Origin: Mycobacterium lacus
GTDB lineage: Bacteria > Actinomycetota > Actinomycetes > Mycobacteriales > Mycobacteriaceae
Length of the DNA: 64,000 nucleotides
NCBI RefSeq assembly: GCF_010731535.1
Contig: NZ_AP022581.1
Location: 4,845,952 to 4,909,951, forward strand
Reading direction: 5' to 3'
In this document: positions 24,957 through 32,516 of the stretch, in pieces
Numbering within the stretch: position 1 is the first letter of the stretch
Layout of the letters: every line of letters begins with the position of its first letter
Notes under the pieces: generated by a model
What the model was told of the DNA's origin: nothing
The model's database searches: none
The model's input: the letters and a program-made list of their open reading frames with translations, nothing else
Made by a program: the position numbers and the translations under genes

Positions 24957-25921
24957 TGACGCTGTCGCTCTCCAACCATCTGGCGCAGGACTCGGCGTAT
25001 CACGCGTTGCGACGCGACGTGTTCGAAGGGCTACAGAAAACGCCGAAGTCGTTGCCGCCCAAATGGTTCTACGATTCGGTGGGCAGTGAGCTGTTCGATC
25101 AGATCACCCGGTTGCCCGAGTACTACCCGACCCGTGCCGAGGCCGAAATCCTGCGCGCCCGGTCAGCCGAGGTCGCATCGGCGTGCGATGCCGACACCCT
25201 GGTCGAACTGGGCAGCGGGACCTCGGAGAAGACCAGGATGCTCTTAGACGCGCTGCGTGACCGTGGATCGCTGCGCAGGTTCGTTCCGTTCGACGTCGAC
25301 GCCGGCATGCTGTCGGCGACCGCGAGCGCCGTCCAGCGCGAATACGAGGGCGTCGAAATCCACGCTGTCTGCGGCGATTTCGAGGAGCATCTGACCGAGA
25401 TTCCCGGTGGTGGGCGGCGGCTGTTCGTGTTCCTGGGGTCCACGATCGGCAACCTCACGCCCGCGCCTCGTACGGAGTTTCTCGCGACGCTGGCCGCGGT
25501 GATGCGGCCGGGGGACAGCTTGCTGCTGGGCACCGACCTGGTCAAGGACGCCGGGCGCCTGGTGCGTGCCTACGACGACGCCGCAGGGGTAACGGCCCTG
25601 TTCAATCGCAACGTGCTCGCGGTGATCAACCGGGAACTCGATGCCGACTTCGACGTCGAGGCCTACCGGCACGTGGCCCGCTGGAATGCCGAGGAGGAGC
25701 GGATCGAGATGTGGCTGCGGGCCGACCGCGGCCAGCGTGTGCTGGTGGGGGCGCTGGGCCTGGCCGTCGACTTCGCGGCCGGTGAAGAGATGCTCACCGA
25801 GGTGTCGTGCAAGTTCCGCCCGGGCGGGGTCGGCGCCGAGCTGGCCGGGGCGGGCCTGCGCCGCATCCGGTGGTGGACGGACGACGCCGGTGACTTTGGG
25901 CTGTCCCTGGCCGTCAAGTGA
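24956..25921 (+). CDS. egtD: EgtD, histidine N-alpha-trimethyltransferase
   Basis: This 321-residue SAM methyltransferase makes hercynine, the first dedicated intermediate. TLVELGSGTSEKTRMLLDAL is the SAM motif. WFYDSVGSELFDQITRLPEYY near residue 40 contributes the histidine-binding region. FVFLGSTIGNLTP follows the acidic AdoMet site. ATG 24956 overlaps the egtC stop (TGATG) with AAAGGA at good spacing; the ATG six bases earlier is an alternative. The stop is the site where a MIRU-like element begins. Confidence 0.97.
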   Translation: MTLSLSNHLAQDSAYHALRRDVFEGLQKTPKSLPPKWFYDSVGSELFDQITRLPEYYPTRAEAEILRARSAEVASACDADTLVELGSGTSEKTRMLLDALRDRGSLRRFVPFDVDAGMLSATASAVQREYEGVEIHAVCGDFEEHLTEIPGGGRRLFVFLGSTIGNLTPAPRTEFLATLAAVMRPGDSLLLGTDLVKDAGRLVRAYDDAAGVTALFNRNVLAVINRELDADFDVEAYRHVARWNAEEERIEMWLRADRGQRVLVGALGLAVDFAAGEEMLTEVSCKFRPGGVGAELAGAGLRRIRWWTDDAGDFGLSLAVK

Positions 25922-26022
25922 GCCGCGCCGGCGACGATGCAGTGGGGGCACCACCCGCTTGCGGGGGACGAAGTGATGAGGTGGGGGTACCACCCGCTTG
26001 CGGGGGAGAGCGGCGCCAATGA
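25919..26022 (+). repeat. MIRU-like element at the egtD-egtE junction
   Basis: The 101-bp interval starts in the egtD stop and is bounded by identical 17-bp copies of TGAGCCGCGCCGGCGAC (25919-25935 and 26020-26036). Inside are two 27-bp copies (25942-25968, 25981-26007; 26 identical bases) of a GTGGGGGYACCACCCGCTTG-type motif at a 39-bp spacing. A GTG overlapping the egtD stop (25918) opens a 34-residue frame whose TGA (26020) overlaps the egtE ATG (26019). This is the arrangement described for mycobacterial interspersed repetitive units, and the sequence resembles MIRU as I remember it. Confidence 0.8.
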
Positions 26023-27164
26023 GCCGCGCCGGCGACACGCTGGCCCACCGGTGGCGGGCGGCCCGTCCGCCGGTCGCCGGGCTGCACCTCGACAGTGCGG
26101 CCTGCTCTCGTCAGAGTTTCGGGGCGCTCGACGCCGCCGCCCGGCACGCGCTGCACGAGGCCGAGGTGGGCGGTTACGTCGCGGCCGAGGCCGCCGCGCC
26201 CGTGCTCGACGCCGGGCGGGCCGCGGTCGCCGCGCTGAGCGGCATGCTCGACGCCGAGGTGGTGTTCACCACCGGCTCGCTGCACGCGTTGGATCTGCTG
26301 CTCGGTAGCTGGCCGGCGGAAAACCGGACGCTGGCCTGCCTGCCCGGCGAATACGGCCCCAACCTGGCCGTGATGGCCGCTCACGGATTCGACGTGCGCA
26401 CCCTGCCGACCCTCGAGGACGGCAGGGTGGCGCTCGACGATGCGGCCTACGCCCTGGAGTCCGACCCGCCTGACCTGGTCCACCTGACCGTCGTGGCCAG
26501 CCACCGCGGTGTCGTGCAACCGCTGGCCATGATGGCCCAACTCTGCCGCGAGCTCGGATTGCCGCTGGTTGTCGACGCCGCACAGGGGCTGGGACACGTG
26601 GACTGCGTCGCGGGCGCGGACGTCACCTATGCGTCGTCGCGGAAATGGATCGCCGGGCCGCGCGGTGTCGGCGCGCTGGCGGTGCGTCCGGAACTGATGC
26701 AGCGGCTACGTCCGCGGCTGGCGTCGCCGGCGTGGGCGGCACCGGCGCCGCCGACGGCCCGGCAACTCGAGTTTGGCGAAGCCAATGTCGCTGCGCGAGT
26801 GGGGTTTTCGGTGGCCCTGGGGGAGCATTTGGAGTGCGGGCCGGAGCTCGTGCGGGCGCGCCTGGCCGAGCTGGGCAGTGTCACCCGGACCATGCTGGCC
26901 GACGTACCCGGCTGGCGGGTGGTCGAGGAGGTCGACGAGCCGAGCGCGATCACCACCCTGGCTGCGGTCGATGGTGCCGACCCGCAGGCGGTGCGGGCGT
27001 GGCTGCTCGCCGAGCGCCGGATCGTGATCACGTGTGCCGGGGTGCAACGGGCCCCGCTGGAGTTGAGTGCCCCGGTGCTGCGGATCTCGCCGCACGCCGA
27101 CACCACGTCCGACGACCTGGCGGCCTTCGCCGAGGCGCTGGAGGCCGCGACCGCGTCGTCGTAG
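26019..27164 (+). CDS. egtE: EgtE, PLP-dependent C-S lyase of ergothioneine synthesis
   Basis: This 381-residue class V aminotransferase-fold enzyme cleaves hercynylcysteine sulfoxide to ergothioneine. The PLP lysine is in VTYASSRKWIAGPRGVG (near residue 213). LVVDAAQGLGHVD carries the Asp that contacts the PLP ring nitrogen. ATG 26019 follows the MIRU-like element; its first residues (MSRAGD) are themselves encoded by the second 17-bp repeat copy, so the N-terminus has been rewritten by the insertion. The true family core starts around RPPVAGLHLDSAACSRQSF. Confidence 0.95.
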   Translation: MSRAGDTLAHRWRAARPPVAGLHLDSAACSRQSFGALDAAARHALHEAEVGGYVAAEAAAPVLDAGRAAVAALSGMLDAEVVFTTGSLHALDLLLGSWPAENRTLACLPGEYGPNLAVMAAHGFDVRTLPTLEDGRVALDDAAYALESDPPDLVHLTVVASHRGVVQPLAMMAQLCRELGLPLVVDAAQGLGHVDCVAGADVTYASSRKWIAGPRGVGALAVRPELMQRLRPRLASPAWAAPAPPTARQLEFGEANVAARVGFSVALGEHLECGPELVRARLAELGSVTRTMLADVPGWRVVEEVDEPSAITTLAAVDGADPQAVRAWLLAERRIVITCAGVQRAPLELSAPVLRISPHADTTSDDLAAFAEALEAATASS

Positions 27165-27175
27165 CCGGCCACCAG

Positions 27176-27204
27176 GTGTAACACCAATACGATCGGTGTT
27201 ACAC
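27176..27204. promoter_or_regulatory. Operator-like perfect inverted repeat before the first vapBC
   Basis: GTGTAACACC (27176-27185) and GGTGTTACAC (27195-27204) form a perfect 10-bp inverted repeat with a 9-bp spacer. It ends 7 bp before the vapB ATG, the usual place for VapBC autorepression. Confidence 0.8.
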
Positions 27205-27211
27205 TCTTGCC

Positions 27212-27481
27212 ATGCCGACGATCCGCCGGCGCTACGCCATCACAGAAACCGACGACATCAGCTACGCGCTGGAGATTGCGCGCAGAACCTGGCCGGATCA
27301 GGCGGATAAGCCTGCCGCACTGTTGCGTCGGCTCATTCTGCTCGGCCGAAACACCCTTGCTGACGATCATGCTGCGACCGACAAGGCCCGACGCCAAGCA
27401 GTCGAAGCGACTGCCGGCGCCTTGGCCGGTGTCTTTGGGCCCGATTACTTACGGGAGCTGCGTGGGGACTGGCCCGAGTGA
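27212..27481 (+). CDS. VapB-family antitoxin
   Basis: The product is 89 residues. The N-terminus RRRYAITETDDISYALEIAR resembles antitoxins that pair with PIN toxins; the C-terminal acidic tail (ATAGALAGVFGPDYLRELRG) would wrap the toxin. There is no ribosome site of note; the short leader from the operator suggests near-leaderless expression. It overlaps the toxin start by 4 bp (GTGA, 27478-27481). I recall a methyltransferase (Rv3699) in this place in M. tuberculosis, so this pair appears to be a lineage-specific replacement. Confidence 0.75.
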   Translation: MPTIRRRYAITETDDISYALEIARRTWPDQADKPAALLRRLILLGRNTLADDHAATDKARRQAVEATAGALAGVFGPDYLRELRGDWPE

Positions 27482-27891
27482 TCGTCCTCGACGCCAGCGT
27501 GTTGATCGGCCATTTCGAACCCGCCGATGCCCACCACGCCGATGCCACCGCACTGCTGAGGGCTCATTCGTCCGAGTTGTTTGCCGCTAGCGTCATCACG
27601 CTCGCTGAGGTCTACGCCGGTGCCGCGCGGGCCGGACGAGCCGATCGGCTCCGCCGGCTCCTCGCGCAGCTGCAGATCGACAGTCTGGGCCTTCCTGCCG
27701 GCGCTGCGCTTCGGTTGGGCGAGCTGCGCGCCATCACCGCGCTCAAGATGCCGGATTGCTGCGTTCTCTACACCGCGGAGCAACACAACGCGGCGGTCGC
27801 CACTTTCGACGACAAACTCGCCGCTCGAGCCGCCGATCTCGGATTGGTCGTTGCTAGCCGGGAACCCTCGAAGATGCCCTGCTGCCGGTAG
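27478..27891 (+). CDS. VapC-family PIN-domain ribonuclease toxin
   Basis: The product is 137 residues. The four acidic PIN residues are visible: D5 in IVLDASVLIGHF, E in ITLAEVYAGAA (~43), D in ITALKMPDCCVLYTA (~98), and D in VATFDDKLAARA (~116). VapC toxins cleave specific tRNA or rRNA sites; the target here is unknown. The C-terminus ends MPCCR. It is encoded in a 4-bp overlap with its antitoxin. Confidence 0.85.
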   Translation: MIVLDASVLIGHFEPADAHHADATALLRAHSSELFAASVITLAEVYAGAARAGRADRLRRLLAQLQIDSLGLPAGAALRLGELRAITALKMPDCCVLYTAEQHNAAVATFDDKLAARAADLGLVVASREPSKMPCCR

Positions 27892-27926
27892 GCACCGTCC
27901 CAATCCATCGCCCCGGACGCGCCGCC

Positions 27927-29396
27927 TTAATCCCAGGTATGCACCGGCTCGTTGGCATGCATGTGCTCGCAGTACTGTCGCAGCATCTCGGCCAGCGCCG
28001 CGCGCCGGGTCATCCCGCCGTCTTCCAGCGCCCGCACGGTGGACACCTGCCAGCGCGCGCCGTTGCGGCCGGTGCTGGCGCGGTCCTGGATGACGCTCAG
28101 AAACCGGTCGCGCACTTCGGCGTCGACCCCCCATCGCCGCAATCCCTCGTCAGCCATCGGCAGCAGCGTGCCGAGCACCAATTCCTGCGTCGTCGCCTCG
28201 CCGAGGCCCGGCCAATCCAGCCGCGCATCCATGCCATGCCGCGCCGCCGCCAGGAAATTGGCTTGTGCCGCAGCAAAACTCATCCTGGTCCACGGCGGCC
28301 GCTCGTCCTCGGACAAAGTGCGCAGCGCGCCGTAGTAGAAGGCCGAATTCGCCAGCATGTCCACCACGGTCGGACCGGCCGGCAGCACCCGGTTCTCCAG
28401 CCGCAGGTGCGGCCGCCCGTCGACAACGTCGTATACCGGCCGATTCCACCGGTAGACCGTGCCGTTGTGTAGGCGCAATTCGGACAGGTGAGGGACGCGT
28501 CCGGCGGCCAGCTCGGCGAGGGGGTCCTCGTCGGAAACCTCGGGCAGCAGGGAGGGGAAGTAACGGATGTTCTCTTTGAACAGGTCCAGGATCGAGGCGA
28601 TCCAACGCTCGCCGAACCAAACCCGGGGTCGCACGCCCCGGGTCTTGAGCTCCTCGGGACGCGGGTCGGTGGACTGGGCGAACAGTTCGATGCGGGTTTC
28701 GGCCCACAGCTGGTGGCCGAAGAAGTAGGGCGAGTTCGCGCCCAGCGCCAGCTGCGGGCCGGCCAGCATCTGAGCCGCGTTCCAGTTGGCCGCGAAATCC
28801 GCCGGAGCAACCTGCAAATGCAATTGCATGCTGGTGCAAGCGGATTCGGGTGCGATGGATGCGGCTCGCCAGCTCAGCGGCTCCGGTCCGGAGATATTGA
28901 TCGGGATGTCCTCGCCGCGGGCGGTGGAGATCGAGGCGTTCAGGGCCGCGTACCGCTTCGAGTCGCTCATCCAGCCCTCGGCCAGGTGTTCGGGCATCAG
29001 CGTGGGCAGGATGCCGATCATCACGATGTGCGCGCATGCGGAGTTGGCCTTGGCCTCGGCGTCGTTGAGGCTGGCGCGCACCTCGGCCTCCAGGTCCAGC
29101 CCGGTGTGTCCGGGTAGGGGCCGGGGCGGCACATTGAATTCGATGTTGTAGGCGCCCAATTCGGTCTGGTAGGCCGGGTCGGCGATGGCGTCCAGCACGA
29201 AGCGATTTGACATGGCGGGCTGGTAGTCGGCGTCGACGAGGTTGCATTCGATCTCCATGCCGCTGAGCGGCCGGTCGAAATCGAAGCTGGACTGCGTGAG
29301 CATCCTCTCGAAGACGTCCACACACAGCCGCACCTTGCGCCGGTATTCCCGCCGTTGCGCGCGGCTATACGTGGTGCGCTGGACCTCTTCGCCCAC
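27927..29396 (-). CDS. Carboxylate-amine ligase (GCS2)-like protein, Rv3698 family
   Basis: The product is 489 residues. SGMEIECNLVDADYQP (near 45) and AYNIEFNVPPRPLPG (near 80) are glutamate-cysteine-ligase-type motifs; LHLQVAPADFAANWNAAQM (near 195), LGANSPYFFGHQLWAETRIE and LRLENRVLPAGPTVVDM follow. It is thus a distant relative of EgtA, encoded on the opposite strand 6 kb away, but its substrate is unknown. ATG 29396 is preceded by a 90-bp gap to the second vapB. It is bracketed by the two vapBC modules, both on the plus strand. Confidence 0.8.
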   Translation of the reverse strand: MGEEVQRTTYSRAQRREYRRKVRLCVDVFERMLTQSSFDFDRPLSGMEIECNLVDADYQPAMSNRFVLDAIADPAYQTELGAYNIEFNVPPRPLPGHTGLDLEAEVRASLNDAEAKANSACAHIVMIGILPTLMPEHLAEGWMSDSKRYAALNASISTARGEDIPINISGPEPLSWRAASIAPESACTSMQLHLQVAPADFAANWNAAQMLAGPQLALGANSPYFFGHQLWAETRIELFAQSTDPRPEELKTRGVRPRVWFGERWIASILDLFKENIRYFPSLLPEVSDEDPLAELAAGRVPHLSELRLHNGTVYRWNRPVYDVVDGRPHLRLENRVLPAGPTVVDMLANSAFYYGALRTLSEDERPPWTRMSFAAAQANFLAAARHGMDARLDWPGLGEATTQELVLGTLLPMADEGLRRWGVDAEVRDRFLSVIQDRASTGRNGARWQVSTVRALEDGGMTRRAALAEMLRQYCEHMHANEPVHTWD

Positions 29397-29454
29397 AATG
29401 CCGATGCAACAGGTTTACCGTTGGCAGCGCAACTAGCCAGGCCAACACCCTTCG

Positions 29455-29485
29455 CATCAGATGCACTGTGAGCTAGCATCTGATG
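29455..29485. promoter_or_regulatory. Operator-like perfect inverted repeat before the second vapBC
   Basis: CATCAGATGC (29455-29464) and GCATCTGATG (29476-29485) form a perfect 10-bp inverted repeat with an 11-bp spacer. It ends one base before the vapB ATG at 29487, so an antitoxin-bound operator would cover the start of translation and probably of transcription. Confidence 0.8.
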
Positions 29486-29486
29486 T

Positions 29487-29711
29487 ATGCGGACCACGAT
29501 CGACCTCGACGACGACATACTGCGGACGTTGAAACGCCGACAGCGCGAGGAACGCAAAACGTTGGGGCAGCTCGTCTCCGAGCTGCTTGCGCAAGCACTC
29601 GCCGCCGAGCCCTCCCCAAACGTTGACATCCGCTGGGCGACGGCCGACTTGCGGCCTCGCGTGGATCTTGACGACAAGGACGCTGTCTGGGCGATCTTGG
29701 ATCAGGGGTGA
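29487..29711 (+). CDS. vapB48: VapB antitoxin (VapB48-like, Rv3697A)
   Basis: This 74-residue ribbon-helix-helix antitoxin begins MRTTIDLDDDILRTLKRRQ, the DNA-binding strand and helices, followed by a toxin-binding tail (TADLRPRVDLDDKDAVWAIL). Operator repeats abut its ATG. The toxin gene starts in its stop codon (GTGA). The symbol rests on synteny beside glpK. Confidence 0.85.
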   Translation: MRTTIDLDDDILRTLKRRQREERKTLGQLVSELLAQALAAEPSPNVDIRWATADLRPRVDLDDKDAVWAILDQG

Positions 29712-30145
29712 GCGAAACCTTCGACGTCAACATCCTGGTTTATGCGACCCACCGAGCCAGCCCATTCCACGACAAGGCGAAGGCGCTCGTCGAGCGATTC
29801 CTGGCTGGGCCCGGCCTCGTATACCTGTTGTGGCCAGTCGCGTTGGGCTACCTACGGATTGTTACCCATCCGGCATTGCTGGATGCGCCGTTGGCACCCG
29901 GCGTCGCCGCCGAAAACATCGAGCAATTCACCTCACGACCGCACGTGCGGCAGGTCGGTGAGGCCGACGGATTTTGGCCCGTCTATCGGCGCGTAGCCGG
30001 CACGGTCAAGCCGCGAGGCAATCTCGTCCCCGCGGCCCACCTCGTCGCGCTCATGGGCCAGCACGGCATCTCCACGATCTGGAGCCACGACCGCGACTTC
30101 CGTAAGTTCGAGGGGATCACGGTCCGCGATCCCTTCGCCGGCTGA
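29708..30145 (+). CDS. vapC48: VapC PIN-domain toxin (VapC48-like, Rv3697c)
   Basis: This 145-residue protein has the M. tuberculosis VapC48 length. PIN acidic residues: D in ETFDVNILVYATHRASPF (~6), E in PGVAAENIEQF (~62), and D in ISTIWSHDRDFRKFEGI (~130). The GPGLVYLLWPVALGYLRIVT segment is typical of this VapC subgroup. It is coupled to vapB48 by GTGA and followed 42 bp later by glpK. Confidence 0.88.
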   Translation: MSETFDVNILVYATHRASPFHDKAKALVERFLAGPGLVYLLWPVALGYLRIVTHPALLDAPLAPGVAAENIEQFTSRPHVRQVGEADGFWPVYRRVAGTVKPRGNLVPAAHLVALMGQHGISTIWSHDRDFRKFEGITVRDPFAG

Positions 30146-30187
30146 CCGGTGCGGGTCATCCAATTTCCGATATCCCTAGGAGTGCAG

Positions 30188-31705
30188 TTGGCCGAATTCG
30201 TAGCCGCCATCGACCAGGGCACCACCAGCACCCGCTGCATGATTTTCGATCACAACGGCGCCGAGGTGGCCCGCCACCAGCTCGAGCACGAGCAGATCCT
30301 GCCCCGCGCCGGCTGGGTAGAGCACAATCCGGTCGAGATCTGGGAGCGCACCGCATCGGTGCTGACAACCGTGCTGAACGCCACCAACTTGTCGCCGAAA
30401 GATATTGTGGCGCTGGGAATTACGAATCAGCGTGAGACCACGTTGGTATGGAACAGGCGGACCGGCAGACCGTACTACAACGCGATCGTCTGGCAGGACA
30501 CCCGCACCGACCGCATCGCGTCGGCGCTGGACCGGGACGGCCGCGGCGATGTGATCCGCCGCAAGGCGGGCCTGCCGCCGGCGACCTATTTTTCCGGCGG
30601 AAAGCTGCAGTGGATCTTGGAGAACATCGACGGGGTGCGTGCGGCCGCTGAAAGCGGCGATGCCCTGTTCGGCACGCCGGACACCTGGGTGTTGTGGAAC
30701 CTGACCGGCGGCCCGCGGGGTGGCGCGCACGTCACCGATGTGACCAACGCCAGCCGGACGATGCTGATGGATCTGGAGACGCTGGACTGGGACGAGGAGC
30801 TGTTGTCGTTCTTCTCCATCCCCCGCGCGATGTTGCCGACGATCGCGCCGTCGTCGCCGACCCAGCCCTACGGGGTCACCCTGGATACCGGGCCGGTCGG
30901 CGGCGAGGTGCCGATCACCGGGGTGCTCGGCGATCAGCATGCGGCGATGGTCGGTCAGGTCTGCCTGGCCGCGGGGGAGGCGAAAAACACCTATGGCACC
31001 GGCAATTTCCTGCTGCTGAACACCGGTGAGGCGATCGTGCGGTCCAAGAATGGGCTGCTGACCACCGTCTGTTATCAATTCGGGGACGCCAAACCCGTGT
31101 ACGCGCTTGAGGGTTCGATCGCGGTCACCGGCTCGGCCGTGCAGTGGCTACGCGATCAGCTGGGCATCATCAGCGGCGCCGCGCAAAGCGAGTCGCTGGC
31201 CCGTCAGGTCGCCGACAACGGCGGGGTCTACTTCGTGCCGGCGTTTTCCGGGCTGTTCGCCCCGTACTGGCGATCCGATGCCCGCGGCGCGATCGTGGGG
31301 CTGTCGCGGTTCAGCAACAACGCCCACCTGGCTCGCGCGACGCTGGAGGCGATCTGTTACCAGAGTCGCGACGTGGTCGACGCGATGGAGGCGGATTCCG
31401 GTGTGCGCCTTGAGGTCTTGAAGGTCGACGGCGGTGTCACCGGGAACGACCTATGCATGCAGATTCAGGCCGACGTGCTGGGCGTGGACGTGGTGCGGCC
31501 GGTGGTCGCCGAGACCACCGCCCTGGGCGCCGCCTACGCGGCGGGTCTGGCAGTGGGGTTCTGGGCCGACCCGTCCGACCTGCGGGCAAACTGGCAGGAG
31601 GACAAGCGCTGGACGCCCACCTGGGACGCCGAGCAGCGTGCCGCAGGATATGGGGGCTGGCGCAAGGCGGTGCAGCGGACATTGGACTGGGTCGACGTGT
31701 CTTAG
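30188..31705 (+). CDS. glpK: Glycerol kinase
   Basis: This 505-residue FGGY-family kinase makes glycerol 3-phosphate. The N-terminus FVAAIDQGTTSTRCMIFDH is the ATP/phosphate-1 motif; GITNQRETTLVWNRRTG, the substrate region WQDTRTDRI, and the ADP-binding GTGNFLLLNTGE and KVDGGVTGNDLCMQIQADVL follow. TTG 30188 was chosen because TAGGAG lies 5 nt upstream; the longer frame back to 30149 lacks a ribosome site and shows no similarity. The family core starts only four residues in, so the exact start stays uncertain. Confidence 0.93.
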   Translation: MAEFVAAIDQGTTSTRCMIFDHNGAEVARHQLEHEQILPRAGWVEHNPVEIWERTASVLTTVLNATNLSPKDIVALGITNQRETTLVWNRRTGRPYYNAIVWQDTRTDRIASALDRDGRGDVIRRKAGLPPATYFSGGKLQWILENIDGVRAAAESGDALFGTPDTWVLWNLTGGPRGGAHVTDVTNASRTMLMDLETLDWDEELLSFFSIPRAMLPTIAPSSPTQPYGVTLDTGPVGGEVPITGVLGDQHAAMVGQVCLAAGEAKNTYGTGNFLLLNTGEAIVRSKNGLLTTVCYQFGDAKPVYALEGSIAVTGSAVQWLRDQLGIISGAAQSESLARQVADNGGVYFVPAFSGLFAPYWRSDARGAIVGLSRFSNNAHLARATLEAICYQSRDVVDAMEADSGVRLEVLKVDGGVTGNDLCMQIQADVLGVDVVRPVVAETTALGAAYAAGLAVGFWADPSDLRANWQEDKRWTPTWDAEQRAAGYGGWRKAVQRTLDWVDVS

Positions 31706-31719
31706 CTCGCGTCGACGCC

Positions 31720-32418
31720 TCAGTCCTCGCCGAGGATGCCGTAGATCTCGCGGCGTGCGTTGTTGAGAATCTCGACGATGCGCTGCTGCTGTTCGGCGCT
31801 GGCCGCGTGCGCGGATTGCACGACCGCGCCCAATAGCGCGACGACGGCCGTGCGCAGGTTGATATGACCGGGGTCGACGCCCTCGGCGATCTCGTTCCAC
31901 GGCGGGGACTCGATCTTTTCCGCTGCGGCGCGCCCGTCGCCGGTCAGCTCGAAAAGCCTTTTGTTGCCGTCGGTTTCGCTGGCGGTGATCAGGCCTTCGT
32001 CGTCGAGCAGCTGCAGCGTCGGGTACACCGAGCCGGGGCTGGGCCGCCAGATTCCGTTGCTGCGTTCGGCGATCTGCTGGATTATCTCGTAGCCGTGCAT
32101 CGGCCGTTCGGTCAGCAGCGCCAGAATGGCAGCACGCACGTCACCGCGTCGTCCGCGGCGCGGTCCGCCACGACGCCACTGCCCGCGCGGGCCGCCAACG
32201 AAGCCGAAGCCGAACCCCGGACCGAAGTCGGCGCCAAGACCGGTGCCGAAACCGAATGGGCCGTCGTGGCCGCCGGCGTGGTCGCGCAGGTGTTCACGAA
32301 ACTCCCGGCGGGCCTGGCGGCGGGCGTCATGCAGCATCCGCCGTTGTGCCGGGCCGGGCCCGAAGCCGAATCCTGGGCGGTGGGCAAAGGGTCCGCCCGG
32401 AGGGGTCAGGTTGTGCAT
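31720..32418 (-). CDS. PadR-family transcriptional regulator with Gly/Phe-rich N-terminus
   Basis: The product is 232 residues. The winged-helix domain (~95-170) is typical PadR: ILALLTERPMHGYEIIQQIA and RPSPGSVYPTLQLLDDEGLI. A C-terminal four-helix-like region follows. The first ~90 residues are unusual, rich in Gly, Phe, Pro and Arg (FGFGTGLGADFGPGFGFGFV), and probably disordered. ATG 32418 has GAGGAC upstream. An inverted repeat at 32451-32470 suggests autoregulation. It lies between the convergent glpK and the RDD gene upstream on its own strand. Confidence 0.85.
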   Translation of the reverse strand: MHNLTPPGGPFAHRPGFGFGPGPAQRRMLHDARRQARREFREHLRDHAGGHDGPFGFGTGLGADFGPGFGFGFVGGPRGQWRRGGPRRGRRGDVRAAILALLTERPMHGYEIIQQIAERSNGIWRPSPGSVYPTLQLLDDEGLITASETDGNKRLFELTGDGRAAAEKIESPPWNEIAEGVDPGHINLRTAVVALLGAVVQSAHAASAEQQQRIVEILNNARREIYGILGED

Positions 32419-32450
32419 GTCTGTTTGTCCTCGTGCCGGTTTGACTAATC

Positions 32451-32470
32451 CGATACATCACGATATATCG
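32451..32470. promoter_or_regulatory. Palindrome upstream of padR-like gene
   Basis: CGATACAT (32451-32458) and ATATATCG (32463-32470) form an 8-bp inverted repeat with one mismatch and a 4-bp centre. It is AT-rich in a GC-rich setting and resembles PadR-type ATAT-containing operators. It is 33 bp upstream of the regulator ATG. Confidence 0.6.
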
Positions 32471-32516
32471 CAAACGAACGCCATGCAACGTTGGGTCGCG
32501 CACCCGTTACGGGTCG

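Noticed and set aside
25919..26022. Insertion sequence between egtD and egtE
   Set aside because: At about 100 bp with no transposase or terminal inverted repeats, it fits a MIRU-type repeat, not an IS.
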